A stretch of DNA of 6,508 bases, taken from the NCBI GenBank assembly GCA_030600865.1, contig JAUVUS010000153.1:1-6508 (forward strand). Reading direction: 5' to 3'. Each line of letters begins with the position of its first letter. The stretch's first letter is position 1. The position numbers and the translations under genes were made by a program. This document shows positions 1 to 6,508 of this stretch, one piece after another. A model generated the notes under the pieces. The model worked only from the letters and a program-made list of their open reading frames with translations. It was not told the DNA's origin and made no database searches. The DNA comes from Bacteroidales bacterium. Its GTDB lineage: Bacteria; Bacteroidota; Bacteroidia; Bacteroidales; UBA12077.

Positions 1-704
1 CCACGAATCAGGTTGTGAATAGAATCAATATCTTCTTTCCAGTTTATTTTACAATCGTTTTTAAAAATTTTTGGAGCGTATTTAGTTTCTGTTTCGTGCT
101 TAATTAAATCTTCTTGTTTTAATTGAGGATAATTGTTTTCAATAATGGAATCAACAGTTTTTATAACAAGATTAGCACCTTTGTACATTAATTTGTCATG
201 AATACTGCCAGCATTATCATCATTAGAAATTGGAACTTCTTCTTGAAAAATAATATTACCAGTATCAATTTCGTGTTTAAGAAAAAAAGTTGTAATTCCG
301 GTTTTTTTATCTCCATTTATAATTGCCCAGTTAATTGGGGCTGCTCCTCTGTATTGAGGCAACAAAGATGCATGAAGATTAAAAGTTCCAATACTTGGCA
401 TGGTCCAGACTACTTCGGGAAGCATTTTGAATGCTACCACAATTTGTAAATCCGCTTTTAGTATTTTAAGTTTTTTTAGAAATGATTCGTCACGGAATCT
501 TTCGGGTTGTAGAATATTTAAATTTTGACTCAGAGCATATTTTTTAACTGCCGATTCTTGAATTTTTTGTCCTCGACCAGCAGGTTTTTCAGGATTAGTA
601 ATAACTCCAACTATATTATACTTATTTTCGACTACTTTTTTTAGTGGCTCAACGGCAAAGTCGGGAGTTCCCATATACACAATTCTTAAATTGCTCTTAT
701 CCAT
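1..704 (-). CDS. fmt: methionyl-tRNA formyltransferase, 3' end cut off by window edge
   Basis: Transfers a formyl group from 10-formyltetrahydrofolate to the methionine of initiator tRNA in the cytoplasm, for translation initiation. 234 complete codons are visible and the frame is open to the left edge. The N-terminal Rossmann-like formyltransferase domain is essentially complete: it opens with LRIVYMGTPDFAV (6-18), has the PAGRG loop (41-45), and carries the family signature around NLHASLLPQYRGAAPI (109-124). N109, H111 and D147 (in IDTGNI) match the catalytic Asn-His-Asp triad of E. coli Fmt (N106/H108/D144). Only about the first 25 residues of the C-terminal tRNA-binding domain are present; roughly 80 residues should lie outside. 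The ATG at 704 gives an N-terminus like other Bacteroidota Fmt proteins and lies 27 nt from a TACTTTTG element. An in-frame ATG at 713 would add MFK and cannot be excluded. Identification is firm. Confidence 0.96.
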   Translation of the reverse strand, partial: MDKSNLRIVYMGTPDFAVEPLKKVVENKYNIVGVITNPEKPAGRGQKIQESAVKKYALSQNLNILQPERFRDESFLKKLKILKADLQIVVAFKMLPEVVWTMPSIGTFNLHASLLPQYRGAAPINWAIINGDKKTGITTFFLKHEIDTGNIIFQEEVPISNDDNAGSIHDKLMYKGANLVIKTVDSIIENNYPQLKQEDLIKHETETKYAPKIFKNDCKINWKEDIDSIHNLIR

Positions 705-721
705 TTTAAACATGTTTTATT

Positions 722-739
722 TACTTTTGAACAAAAGTA
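722..739. promoter_or_regulatory. palindromic double -7 promoter element between divergent fmt and DUF4405 genes
   Basis: The sequence TACTTTTG-AA-CAAAAGTA is an inverted repeat with perfect 8-bp arms and a 2-bp centre. Each arm matches the Bacteroidota sigma-ABfr -7 consensus TAnnTTTG, one facing each gene. Read leftward (739 to 732) it sits 27 nt before the fmt ATG at 704, much like the identical element before ribBA. Read rightward (722-729) it would give the 798 gene a leader of about 60 nt. I could not find a well-spaced TTG/TTTG -33 box for either direction, so function as two overlapping promoters is inference. It could instead be an operator for a dimeric regulator. The rest of the 705-797 gap is featureless A/T-rich sequence. 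Confidence 0.5.
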
Positions 740-754
740 TTAAATATATCTTTT
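726..754 (+). promoter_or_regulatory. alternative promoter for the DUF4405-like gene (weak candidate)
   Basis: TTTG at 726-729 is followed after 17 nt by TATCTTTT at 747-754, which matches seven of eight positions of TATCTTTG, a form of the TAnnTTTG -7 consensus. If used, it would place the transcript start about 40 nt before the ATG at 798. In so A/T-rich a stretch a near match arises easily, so this is only a candidate. It competes with the perfect TACTTTTG at 722-729. Confidence 0.22.
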
Positions 755-797
755 AAACTTTATATTTTATCAAAAGTCATAATTAATAAATACCAAA

Positions 798-1403
798 ATG
801 AATAATAAATTTAATTGGCAAAGTTTTATTAGTATTGGGTTGCTATTGTCATTTCTTATAATGCTAGTTTCAGGGATTGTGTTATATATAGCACCAGAAG
901 GGAGTTTGTCGAGATGGATCGGCTGGGATATTTTAAATCTTTCTAAAAAACAGTGGGAGTACCAACATACTATTTTTTCATATCTTTTTATATTGTTTTC
1001 AATTTTTCATGTTTTTAAAATTAACTGGAGTTATCTAATCTCATATTTTGTTGTTGAAAAATTTAAAATGATAAATCTGAAAGAAATAATTGTGGCAGTT
1101 GTAATTACGGTCTTTATTTTTATGGGAACACTTTTTAACTGGAGCCCTTTCAAGAATGTTATTCAGTTTGGAAATAAAATTTCAGATAGTTATGCTGAAG
1201 ATATTGAAATGCCGAATATTCCTGATGCGGAAAAACTATCATTAAATGATTTTGCCCTAAAAGCATTTAATATTTCATATACAGATTTAGTAAGCAATCT
1301 TGAAAAATTTGATTTTGATAAAGTTGATGAAAATAGCACAGTAATAGATTTTTGTAATCTGAATAATATTACTCCTGAAGAGTTTTATTTATCTTTTCTA
1401 TGA
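798..1403 (+). CDS. DUF4405-like three-helix membrane protein with duplicated C-terminal motif
   Basis: Protein of 201 residues that resembles the DUF4405 family (cytochrome b561-like small membrane proteins); its function is not established. Three hydrophobic helices are visible at about 10-31, 57-74 and 95-113. The short positive loop at 74-95 suggests N-terminus inside and C-terminus in the periplasm. H57 at the start and H71 at the end of helix 2 are candidate haem or metal ligands by analogy with membrane cytochromes b, which is inference. Residues 140-201 form a soluble acidic tail holding two similar segments: [18 protein letters not shown] at 151-168 and [18 protein letters not shown] at 184-201. 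It is the only plus-strand gene here, divergent from fmt and overlapping the end of ribBA by 19 bp, so it is probably monocistronic. The start is well placed, just before the conserved FNW...SF...LSF segment. Family assignment is from memory of the sequence pattern, not a search. Confidence 0.8.
   Translation: MNNKFNWQSFISIGLLLSFLIMLVSGIVLYIAPEGSLSRWIGWDILNLSKKQWEYQHTIFSYLFILFSIFHVFKINWSYLISYFVVEKFKMINLKEIIVAVVITVFIFMGTLFNWSPFKNVIQFGNKISDSYAEDIEMPNIPDAEKLSLNDFALKAFNISYTDLVSNLEKFDFDKVDENSTVIDFCNLNNITPEEFYLSFL
1385..1403. other. 19-bp tail-to-tail overlap of two convergent genes
   Basis: The TGA of the plus-strand DUF4405-like gene is at 1401-1403, and the TAA of the minus-strand ribBA reads on 1387-1385. 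The last codons of each gene are therefore also the antisense of the other. No G/C-rich hairpin with a T-tract is visible near the junction, so each transcript presumably ends inside the opposing gene, giving complementary 3' ends. Confidence 0.85.
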
Positions 1404-2644
1404 GATTTTATATTCACAAGCTCAAGTGCATGCCCCATTTTTTTCTGCTTTGTTTCTAAATAAAATTTGTTGTACTCGTTCGGTTCTATTTCCAAAGAAA
1501 TATTTTTAACAATCTCCAGTCCGTAGGCTTCGAGGCCTTTTCTTTTGATAGGATTATTCGTTATAAGTTTTATTTTTCCCAGTCCTAGTTCTCTTAAAAT
1601 ACTGGCACCTACACCATAATCTCGTTCATCATCTTCGAATCCAAGCTCAATATTAGCTTCAACAGTGTCCATTCCTTCTTCCTGTAACTTGTAAGCTTTA
1701 ATTTTATTAAATAAACCAATTCCTCTTCCTTCCTGATTCATATAAAGAACAACTCCTTTGCCAGCTTTATCAATTTTTCTCATTGCTTCGTGTAATTGTT
1801 GTCCACAGTCGCAGCGCATTGATCCAAAAATATCTCCGGTAACACATGAAGAGTGAACTCGTACACAAACAGGTTCTTCTTTAGTCCATTCGCCTTTAAT
1901 AAGAGCAACATGTTCAAGTCCATTAGATTTTTGCTTAAAAGGAATTAAATCAAAGTTACCATATTCAGTTGGAAGTTTAACCCGAACGCCTTTTTCAATA
2001 AGGCTATCTTCGTTTAATCTGTATTTAATTAAATCTTCAATAGAAATAATTTTAAGATTAAATTTCTTGGCAATTTTAAGCAATTGAGGCATACGTGCCA
2101 TTGTACCATCCTCATTCATTATTTCAACTAGTGCTCCTCCAGGCTTTAATCCCGCAATTTTTGTGAGATCAACAACCGCTTCAGTATGCCCTGCTCTTCG
2201 AATTACTCCACGCTGTTTGGCTTTTAACGGGAAAATATGTCCCGGACGGCCAAGGTCTTCCGGTGTGGTGTTGGAATCAACTAAAGCTTTTATTGTTTTT
2301 GCACGATCAGAAGCAGAAATACCGGTAGTACATCCATGACCGTTTAAATCAACCGACACGGTAAAAGGTGTTGCATGTAAAGCGGTATTATTTCCTACCA
2401 TTAATTCAAGCTCCAGTTCTTCGCATCTGTCTTCCGGTAGTGGAGTACAAATCAAACCTCTCCCATGAGTAGCCATGAAATTTACAATTTCAGGGGTGAT
2501 TGTTTCTGCGGCAACAACAAAATCACCTTCGTTTTCACGATCTTCATCATCAACTACTATGATTACCTTCCCAGCTTTAATATCCTCAATAGCCTCTTCG
2601 ATGGTATTAAGTTCACTTTTGATATTATCTTGATTATTAGACAT
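1385..2644 (-). CDS. ribBA: bifunctional 3,4-dihydroxy-2-butanone-4-phosphate synthase / GTP cyclohydrolase II
   Basis: Makes both precursors of riboflavin: ribulose 5-phosphate to dihydroxybutanone phosphate (RibB half), and GTP to the diaminopyrimidine intermediate (RibA half), in the cytoplasm. The protein is 419 residues, usual for RibBA. The RibB domain spans about 10-210 with the acidic metal/substrate loop [10 protein letters not shown] (32-41), GRGLICTP (61-68), [13 protein letters not shown] (106-118), RPGHIFPL (133-140) and GHTEA (152-156). The RibA domain spans about 215-405 with zinc ligands C267, C278 and C280, the GTP loop NQEGRGIGL (303-311), Y318, and the catalytic DERD (339-342). 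All key residues of both halves are present, so both activities are expected. I chose the ATG at 2644 over one at 2677: the longer form adds 11 residues not typical of the family, and its ATG lies inside a promoter element. The leader is too short for an FMN riboswitch. The C-terminal tail overlaps the convergent neighbour. Confidence 0.96.
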   Translation of the reverse strand: MSNNQDNIKSELNTIEEAIEDIKAGKVIIVVDDEDRENEGDFVVAAETITPEIVNFMATHGRGLICTPLPEDRCEELELELMVGNNTALHATPFTVSVDLNGHGCTTGISASDRAKTIKALVDSNTTPEDLGRPGHIFPLKAKQRGVIRRAGHTEAVVDLTKIAGLKPGGALVEIMNEDGTMARMPQLLKIAKKFNLKIISIEDLIKYRLNEDSLIEKGVRVKLPTEYGNFDLIPFKQKSNGLEHVALIKGEWTKEEPVCVRVHSSCVTGDIFGSMRCDCGQQLHEAMRKIDKAGKGVVLYMNQEGRGIGLFNKIKAYKLQEEGMDTVEANIELGFEDDERDYGVGASILRELGLGKIKLITNNPIKRKGLEAYGLEIVKNISLEIEPNEYNKFYLETKQKKMGHALELVNIKSHRKDK

Positions 2645-2674
2645 CTTACTACAATTAAAGGAAAATTTGTTTTG

Positions 2675-2682
2675 CAAAAGTA
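2675..2682 (-). promoter_or_regulatory. -7 promoter element for ribBA
   Basis: Reading leftward, TACTTTTGC fits the Bacteroidota -7 consensus TAnnTTTG. It lies 30 nt before the ribBA ATG at 2644, nearly the same placement as the identical octamer before fmt. It implies a leader of roughly 25 nt. No good -33 TTTG box at the usual distance is visible. The element also lies in a perfect 10-bp palindrome, TTTTGCAAAA (2670-2679). If active, it lets ribBA be transcribed independently of the upstream envelope genes despite only 77 nt between them. The remainder of 2645-2721 shows no terminator hairpin. Confidence 0.5.
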
Positions 2683-2721
2683 TAATAAGTGTTTAAATTT
2701 CCATAGAAAAGGCATTATAAA

Positions 2722-3903
2722 TTAGGACTGATTTTCTCTTTTTGATCTTTCCCAGTTTATCGACTGTTTTTTTCTTACAAATCGTATTAAACCCATAACT
2801 TCTGAAAGATTCATAATAAAGAGATAATAAGGGGCAAAGAATAATTTCAGCTTTGTTTTTTTTGATTGTAAAACAGCTCCTGAAATTACGAACAGATAAA
2901 ATAAAATTTGCAGATAGAATATTATAGTATAAAACCCATTCCAGTTTTCATTTGTTGCAATATATAAATTTGTAAAGAATAAAAGTAAAATAGAAATTGG
3001 AACCAATGTCCATCTAATAACTTTATGTGATAGGTACTGAAAAGTTAAAATAGGTTTTCTAAAAGGGTTAAGCAAGCCTTTTAACCTGGTTATAGCTTGA
3101 AAACCACCATAAGCAATTCTGGTTTTTCGTTTTAATTCTTCATGAATATTAATCGATGCTCCTTCTGTAGCAAAAGCTTTTGGAGCATACTTTATATTGT
3201 ATCCTTTTTGTGCAATACGTAATGAAATAATAAAATCATCAAGGATAGTATCATGCTCAATTTCATTGTACAACTCCGTTCGAATAGCAAATAATTCACC
3301 AACAGCACCTATGGCGGAATTTATTTTTGATTCACATTTTTTAATGAAAGATTCATATTTCCAGTAAATTCCTTCACCTGCGTTAACAGCATTATCCTTA
3401 TCTTTTGTTATAATGCGTTTTTCCCCTGCAACACAACCTACAACTGAATTTTGAAACTCACTTACAATATGGCGAATAGATTGTTTATTTAGTATTGAAT
3501 TCGCATCAGAAAAAATAACAATTGGAGTTTTTACAAAATTCATTCCCCGGTTGATTGCACCAATCTTCCCTTTACGGTCAGCATTATGATATACTTTTAT
3601 ATTATCATATTTATTTAAAGCTTCGGGAGTTCCATCATTTGATCCATCGGTGATCCATATATGATGTAATTTTTCTTTTGGGTAATCTAAAGAAAATGAG
3701 TTGGCAACTTTTTTATTGACAAATTCAATCTCATTGTAAGCTGCCACGAAGAGCGTTACATCGGGCTCATAGGTGCTATTTTGATTTTTCTTATTACTAA
3801 GCGTAAATAATTGCACCAATAAACTTACAATGTATATCAGAAAAGGATATCCAATATATGAATATAAAATAATTAGTAAAAGTGTCCAAAATAAGATATA
3901 CAC
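2722..3903 (-). CDS. membrane-anchored family 2 glycosyltransferase (COG1215-like)
   Basis: Processive-type GT2 enzyme of 393 residues, expected to transfer sugars from a nucleotide-sugar on the cytoplasmic face of the inner membrane. A hydrophobic N-terminal segment (about 2-34) precedes the GT-A domain (about 48-270), and three more membrane helices follow (about 296-314, 322-345, 353-373). Nucleotide-binding and catalytic landmarks are VAAYNE (53-58), TDGSND (85-90), SDAN (132-135, the DxD-like metal site) and LDD (221-223, in the position of the usual TED base). In place of QxxRW of cellulose/PNAG synthases there is RKTRI (259-263). The start is GTG at 3903; a stop lies 9 nt further upstream in frame and no ATG is available near the N-terminus. 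It begins 4 nt after the stop of the GT4 gene, so the two are probably translationally coupled. Sugar and acceptor cannot be told from sequence; a surface polysaccharide is likely. Confidence 0.88.
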   Translation of the reverse strand: MYILFWTLLLIILYSYIGYPFLIYIVSLLVQLFTLSNKKNQNSTYEPDVTLFVAAYNEIEFVNKKVANSFSLDYPKEKLHHIWITDGSNDGTPEALNKYDNIKVYHNADRKGKIGAINRGMNFVKTPIVIFSDANSILNKQSIRHIVSEFQNSVVGCVAGEKRIITKDKDNAVNAGEGIYWKYESFIKKCESKINSAIGAVGELFAIRTELYNEIEHDTILDDFIISLRIAQKGYNIKYAPKAFATEGASINIHEELKRKTRIAYGGFQAITRLKGLLNPFRKPILTFQYLSHKVIRWTLVPISILLLFFTNLYIATNENWNGFYTIIFYLQILFYLFVISGAVLQSKKTKLKLFFAPYYLFIMNLSEVMGLIRFVRKKQSINWERSKRENQS

Positions 3904-3907
3904 GGTA

Positions 3908-5107
3908 TTATTTTATAAAATTTAAAATATCAGTTGCAATTTTTTCAAAATCATAATGCTCTTTTACAAATTTAAATGCATTTTCTCCAATATTTTTTTG
4001 TAAACCAATATTATTTAAAACTGAGATTACAGAATTGGCAAAATCATGATCGTTATTTGCTAATAAAATATTTTCATTGTGTAAACAGTCAATTCCTTCA
4101 GCAGCAGTATCTGTAGCCACAATGGCTTTTTTTAATGCCATACTTTCAATAATTTTGACTCGTATACCACTTCCTGAAAATAATGGTACAATAATAGGCC
4201 CCGGGTTTTGAATAAATTCATAAGCATTTTTTACTTCTCCCAGGTAATTTATGTTGCTATGATTAAATCTTCTGACTAAGTATTTGGGAGCATTTCGTCC
4301 GGCTATATTAAGTATAACATCAGGGAATGATTTTAAAATTACTGGAAAGCAATGTTTAATAAACCATAACAATCCTTCTTGATTTGGAATCCAGTCAAGG
4401 GCTCCGATATAATTAATGAAATGATCCGTATCTGAGTCGATTTCAACATATTGATCTTGAATATTCTTTAAATCAATTCCAAAAGGTGAAGTTTTAACAG
4501 GTTTGGTGTTGCCTAATTCTTTATAAATTTTCGCATCGGATTCGGAGATAGGGATTAAGAAATCATAGGTATTGAGCAAATTTCTTTCTAGTTTTTTCAA
4601 TCGTTTAAATATAGATTTGAAGTATAATTTTTTAATTAACGATTTAGTTTCTTTGTAATTTCTCTCCCATATCTGGTATTCAATGTTGTGAGGTCTGTAT
4701 AGAATGCTTCCTCCAAATATATTTCGAATGGTGTTAATATATTGAAGTGAATATAACCCTTCGATCTGAATAAAATCAAAGGAATTATTAATCAATAAAT
4801 TGATAAGTTGTGAAACAAATTTTTTCGAAACAAATCGTTTGGCAATATAAGGTTTATTCGAGAATAGTAGATTTAAAAGAAGCTTGAAAAAAGATATTTG
4901 CGTATTGATATTAACTCCAGATATTTTAAGAGAATCTTTATATTCACTCTCTATTGTCTCATAATTATTGAAATGCTTATGAGTTATCATATTTAAAAGA
5001 TGAACCTGGTGACCGTTTCTAATATAAGCCTTTGACAAACTTAAAATCGCCAGTGAGCCACCATCAGGAGGGTATATTGCTTTATTTGCAATTTGTAATA
5101 TATTCAT
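3908..5107 (-). CDS. GT4-type (GT-B fold) glycosyltransferase
   Basis: Soluble or peripheral retaining glycosyltransferase of 399 residues, about the normal length for this family, probably adding a sugar to a lipid-linked or surface glycan in the cytoplasm. The N-terminal Rossmann domain (about 1-210) has the glycine-rich PPDGGS turn (13-18) and RPHNIE (138-143). The C-terminal nucleotide-sugar domain (about 225-399) has GALDWIPNQEG (235-245), the donor-site stretch GSGIRVKIIE (312-321) and AAEGI (335-339). In the EX7E motif the second Glu (E321) is kept but the first position is S313, a variant I recall as common in GSGxRxKxxE members. Its ATG follows the permease's tandem stop TAATAA by no extra base, so expression is tightly tied to that gene. 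It is very rich in Asn, Ile, Lys and Phe, in line with an A/T-rich gene. Donor and acceptor are unknown. Confidence 0.9.
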   Translation of the reverse strand: MNILQIANKAIYPPDGGSLAILSLSKAYIRNGHQVHLLNMITHKHFNNYETIESEYKDSLKISGVNINTQISFFKLLLNLLFSNKPYIAKRFVSKKFVSQLINLLINNSFDFIQIEGLYSLQYINTIRNIFGGSILYRPHNIEYQIWERNYKETKSLIKKLYFKSIFKRLKKLERNLLNTYDFLIPISESDAKIYKELGNTKPVKTSPFGIDLKNIQDQYVEIDSDTDHFINYIGALDWIPNQEGLLWFIKHCFPVILKSFPDVILNIAGRNAPKYLVRRFNHSNINYLGEVKNAYEFIQNPGPIIVPLFSGSGIRVKIIESMALKKAIVATDTAAEGIDCLHNENILLANNDHDFANSVISVLNNIGLQKNIGENAFKFVKEHYDFEKIATDILNFIK

Positions 5108-5110
5108 TTA

Positions 5111-6508
5111 TTACGATTTCTTGGATAATCTTTCAAAAAGCCTTTTAAAGAAAAGTAAATATGTATCAGCATTTAATATCACAGAGTCTGTTGTGGCTTT
5201 GTAAGTGAGAAAGATCCCCAAGGGCATTAAAATAAATGACGATAACCACATACCAATGTAGGCAGACATTACTCCCTCTCTTGCAAATTTTTCTCCAGAA
5301 ATAGAAATGATATAATAAAGGATAAAAAATAAGATTGCAATTACAACTGATGTTCCGAATCCACCTTTGCGAATAATTGCACCAAAAGGAGCTCCGATAA
5401 AGAAAAACACTAAACATGCAAAGGGAAGGGTTAATTTTCTGTGCCATTCAATTTGATGTCTGCGAATTCGTTCAGCTTTATGGTTAAATTGTTTTTTTGA
5501 ATTTGTAATATTATTCTGAGCCGCTCTGGCATAAGTTAATGCATACTTAACAGCATCTTCTTTAACTTTGCTTTTCTGAGAATTATATATACTATCAAGG
5601 TTAAAGCTATGCGATGAAGTATGTAATGAATCTGATTTGGAATTTTGTTTAATTTTAATAGTTGAATCCTTTTCTTGTGTTACAAGAGTTCTTTTAATTT
5701 TATCAGGTAGTGCCGGTTTTATTTTTGGCTTCTTTTTCTGTGCGTCGATTAAAAGTTTCTCTTTCTTAAAATAGTTGCCGGTTGAGAGTGTTGAAGCAAA
5801 TCTTTTTATTTGTTTATCATATTCATTCTTTAATGAATCTTCGGCATATTCAAGTTGCTTAAGGTTCATCATCTGATAATTATTCTTAAACAAATCATCA
5901 TCGCTGCGGCTAAAATCTAATCCTGTTAGTTCAAAAACAACTACTTGTTTTTCAAATTTTTGTCTTCGGTGTGGGTATGTTTTGTCTTTTGGCCTTCGGT
6001 TTTTCTTTGTCTCTTCAATTTCCTCAAAGGTATATCCATCATACAAAGTCAGGATCAGGTTTTGTTCATCGGCTGTCATTCGCATATAACCTGAATCAGC
6101 AATAGTCACTTGTACATTATTTTTATTTTTGCTATGATCATAAATCATAACATTTTGTAAAAGATTTGTTTTATAATTTTTCTTTGCAATTTTAATACTG
6201 TAACCTTCAATTCCATTATAAAACATCCCTTCTTTAATTTGTAATTCGGGACGTTGATTTTTTACATCATAAATTAAAGCTCCGGTCTTTAAGTTTGTAT
6301 ATGGTATAACATAATCTGAATAATAAAAAGCCCCCATACTAATAATTATTGTTAAAAGTATTAATGGAGTCATAAATCTTTGTAAAGAAACACCGGCAGA
6401 TTTAATTGCTGTTAACTCAAAATTCTCACCCAGATTACCAAATGTCATTATTGATGACAAAAGAACAGATAATGGTAAAGCCATTGGTACTAGTCGTGCT
6501 GAAGCATA
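5111..6508 (-). CDS. LptF/LptG (YjgP/YjgQ) family permease, 5' end outside window
   Basis: Inner-membrane component of the Lpt ABC exporter that extracts lipopolysaccharide and passes it to the periplasmic bridge. The frame stays open to the right edge and reads YASARLVP before the Met at 6484. That Met is internal, and the true start with the first membrane helix (perhaps 50 residues) is missing. 465 residues are visible. Counting from the edge: a helix at about 8-25 is followed by the cytoplasmic coupling segment GENFELTAIKSAGVS (27-41), which in this family contacts the ATPase LptB. Another helix lies at about 46-66, then a periplasmic beta-rich domain (about 70-205), a charged Lys/Glu/Gln/Ser-rich stretch (about 205-350), and three helices (about 360-380, 385-403, 415-436). 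The region between helices is much longer than in E. coli LptF/G. LptF versus LptG cannot be decided here. It heads the glycosyltransferase run. Confidence 0.92.
   Translation of the reverse strand, partial: YASARLVPMALPLSVLLSSIMTFGNLGENFELTAIKSAGVSLQRFMTPLILLTIIISMGAFYYSDYVIPYTNLKTGALIYDVKNQRPELQIKEGMFYNGIEGYSIKIAKKNYKTNLLQNVMIYDHSKNKNNVQVTIADSGYMRMTADEQNLILTLYDGYTFEEIEETKKNRRPKDKTYPHRRQKFEKQVVVFELTGLDFSRSDDDLFKNNYQMMNLKQLEYAEDSLKNEYDKQIKRFASTLSTGNYFKKEKLLIDAQKKKPKIKPALPDKIKRTLVTQEKDSTIKIKQNSKSDSLHTSSHSFNLDSIYNSQKSKVKEDAVKYALTYARAAQNNITNSKKQFNHKAERIRRHQIEWHRKLTLPFACLVFFFIGAPFGAIIRKGGFGTSVVIAILFFILYYIISISGEKFAREGVMSAYIGMWLSSFILMPLGIFLTYKATTDSVILNADTYLLFFKRLFERLSKKS

Noticed and set aside
198..449. 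Plus-strand open frame of 83 codons
   Set aside because: Lies wholly antisense to the conserved catalytic part of fmt, and its protein shows no family-like pattern.
2670..2679. TTTTGCAAAA palindrome as a terminator of the glycosyltransferase transcript
   Set aside because: Its arms are only five A/T-rich pairs with no loop, and there is no stable G/C stem or T-tract; it is better explained as part of the -7 element.
2645..2721. FMN riboswitch before ribBA
   Set aside because: The gap is only 77 nt, A/T-rich, and lacks the conserved G/C-rich helices of the RFN element.
2465..2725. Plus-strand open frame of 86 codons across the ribBA start
   Set aside because: Antisense to the RibB N-terminus and its promoter; no recognisable domain, so an A/T-rich shadow.
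5166..5447. Minus-strand open frame of 93 codons inside the LptF/G gene
   Set aside because: Overlaps the clearly conserved last helices of the permease in another frame; it looks like a frame-shifted shadow of membrane helices.
6462..6484. Met at 6484 as the start of the LptF/G permease
   Set aside because: The frame continues upstream to the window edge with family-like residues, and a start here would remove the first membrane helix.
1..6508. Defence island, phage, transposon or CRISPR content
   Set aside because: Every gene matches a housekeeping, envelope or small membrane family; no repeats, transposase, integrase or nuclease motif was seen on either strand.

Overview
The window is AT-rich DNA with Bacteroidota-type protein sequences and Bacteroidota-type promoter elements (TAnnTTTG), and it has no clear Shine-Dalgarno sites. 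It looks like a chromosomal segment from a member of the Bacteroidales/Marinilabiliales or a relative; the order is inferred from protein flavour only. There are six protein-coding genes and almost no non-coding DNA. The longest gap is 93 bp (705-797), and a 77-bp gap lies upstream of ribBA. I see no tRNA, rRNA, CRISPR array, insertion sequence or integration site.

Layout. Positions 1-704 (minus strand) hold the N-terminal two thirds of fmt, methionyl-tRNA formyltransferase, cut by the left window edge. A short divergent promoter region with a striking palindrome separates it from a plus-strand gene (798-1403) for a three-helix DUF4405-like membrane protein. That gene runs tail-to-tail into ribBA (1385-2644, minus), and their 3' ends overlap by 19 bp. 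Upstream of ribBA on the same strand are a membrane GT2 glycosyltransferase (2722-3903), a soluble GT4-type glycosyltransferase (3908-5107) and an LptF/LptG-family permease (5111 to the right edge, start not in the window).

How the genes relate. The LptF/G gene and the two glycosyltransferase genes are separated by only 3-4 nt and almost certainly form one leftward transcript, possibly reading on into ribBA, which also carries its own promoter-like element. LptF/G-family permeases move lipopolysaccharide from the inner membrane toward the outer membrane, and the two glycosyltransferases probably build a surface glycan, so an envelope theme is plausible. From memory, an LptF/G gene next to a riboflavin gene (ribB/ribBA) is a recurring arrangement in Bacteroidota. 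If so, the glycosyltransferase pair looks like an insertion into an otherwise housekeeping block.

I did not find a convincing new biological system here. The points most worth a second look are the glycosyltransferase pair between lptF and ribBA, the palindromic double -7 element at 722-739, the 19-bp convergent overlap, the duplicated motif at the C-terminus of the DUF4405-like protein, and the long charged insert in the LptF/G periplasmic region.
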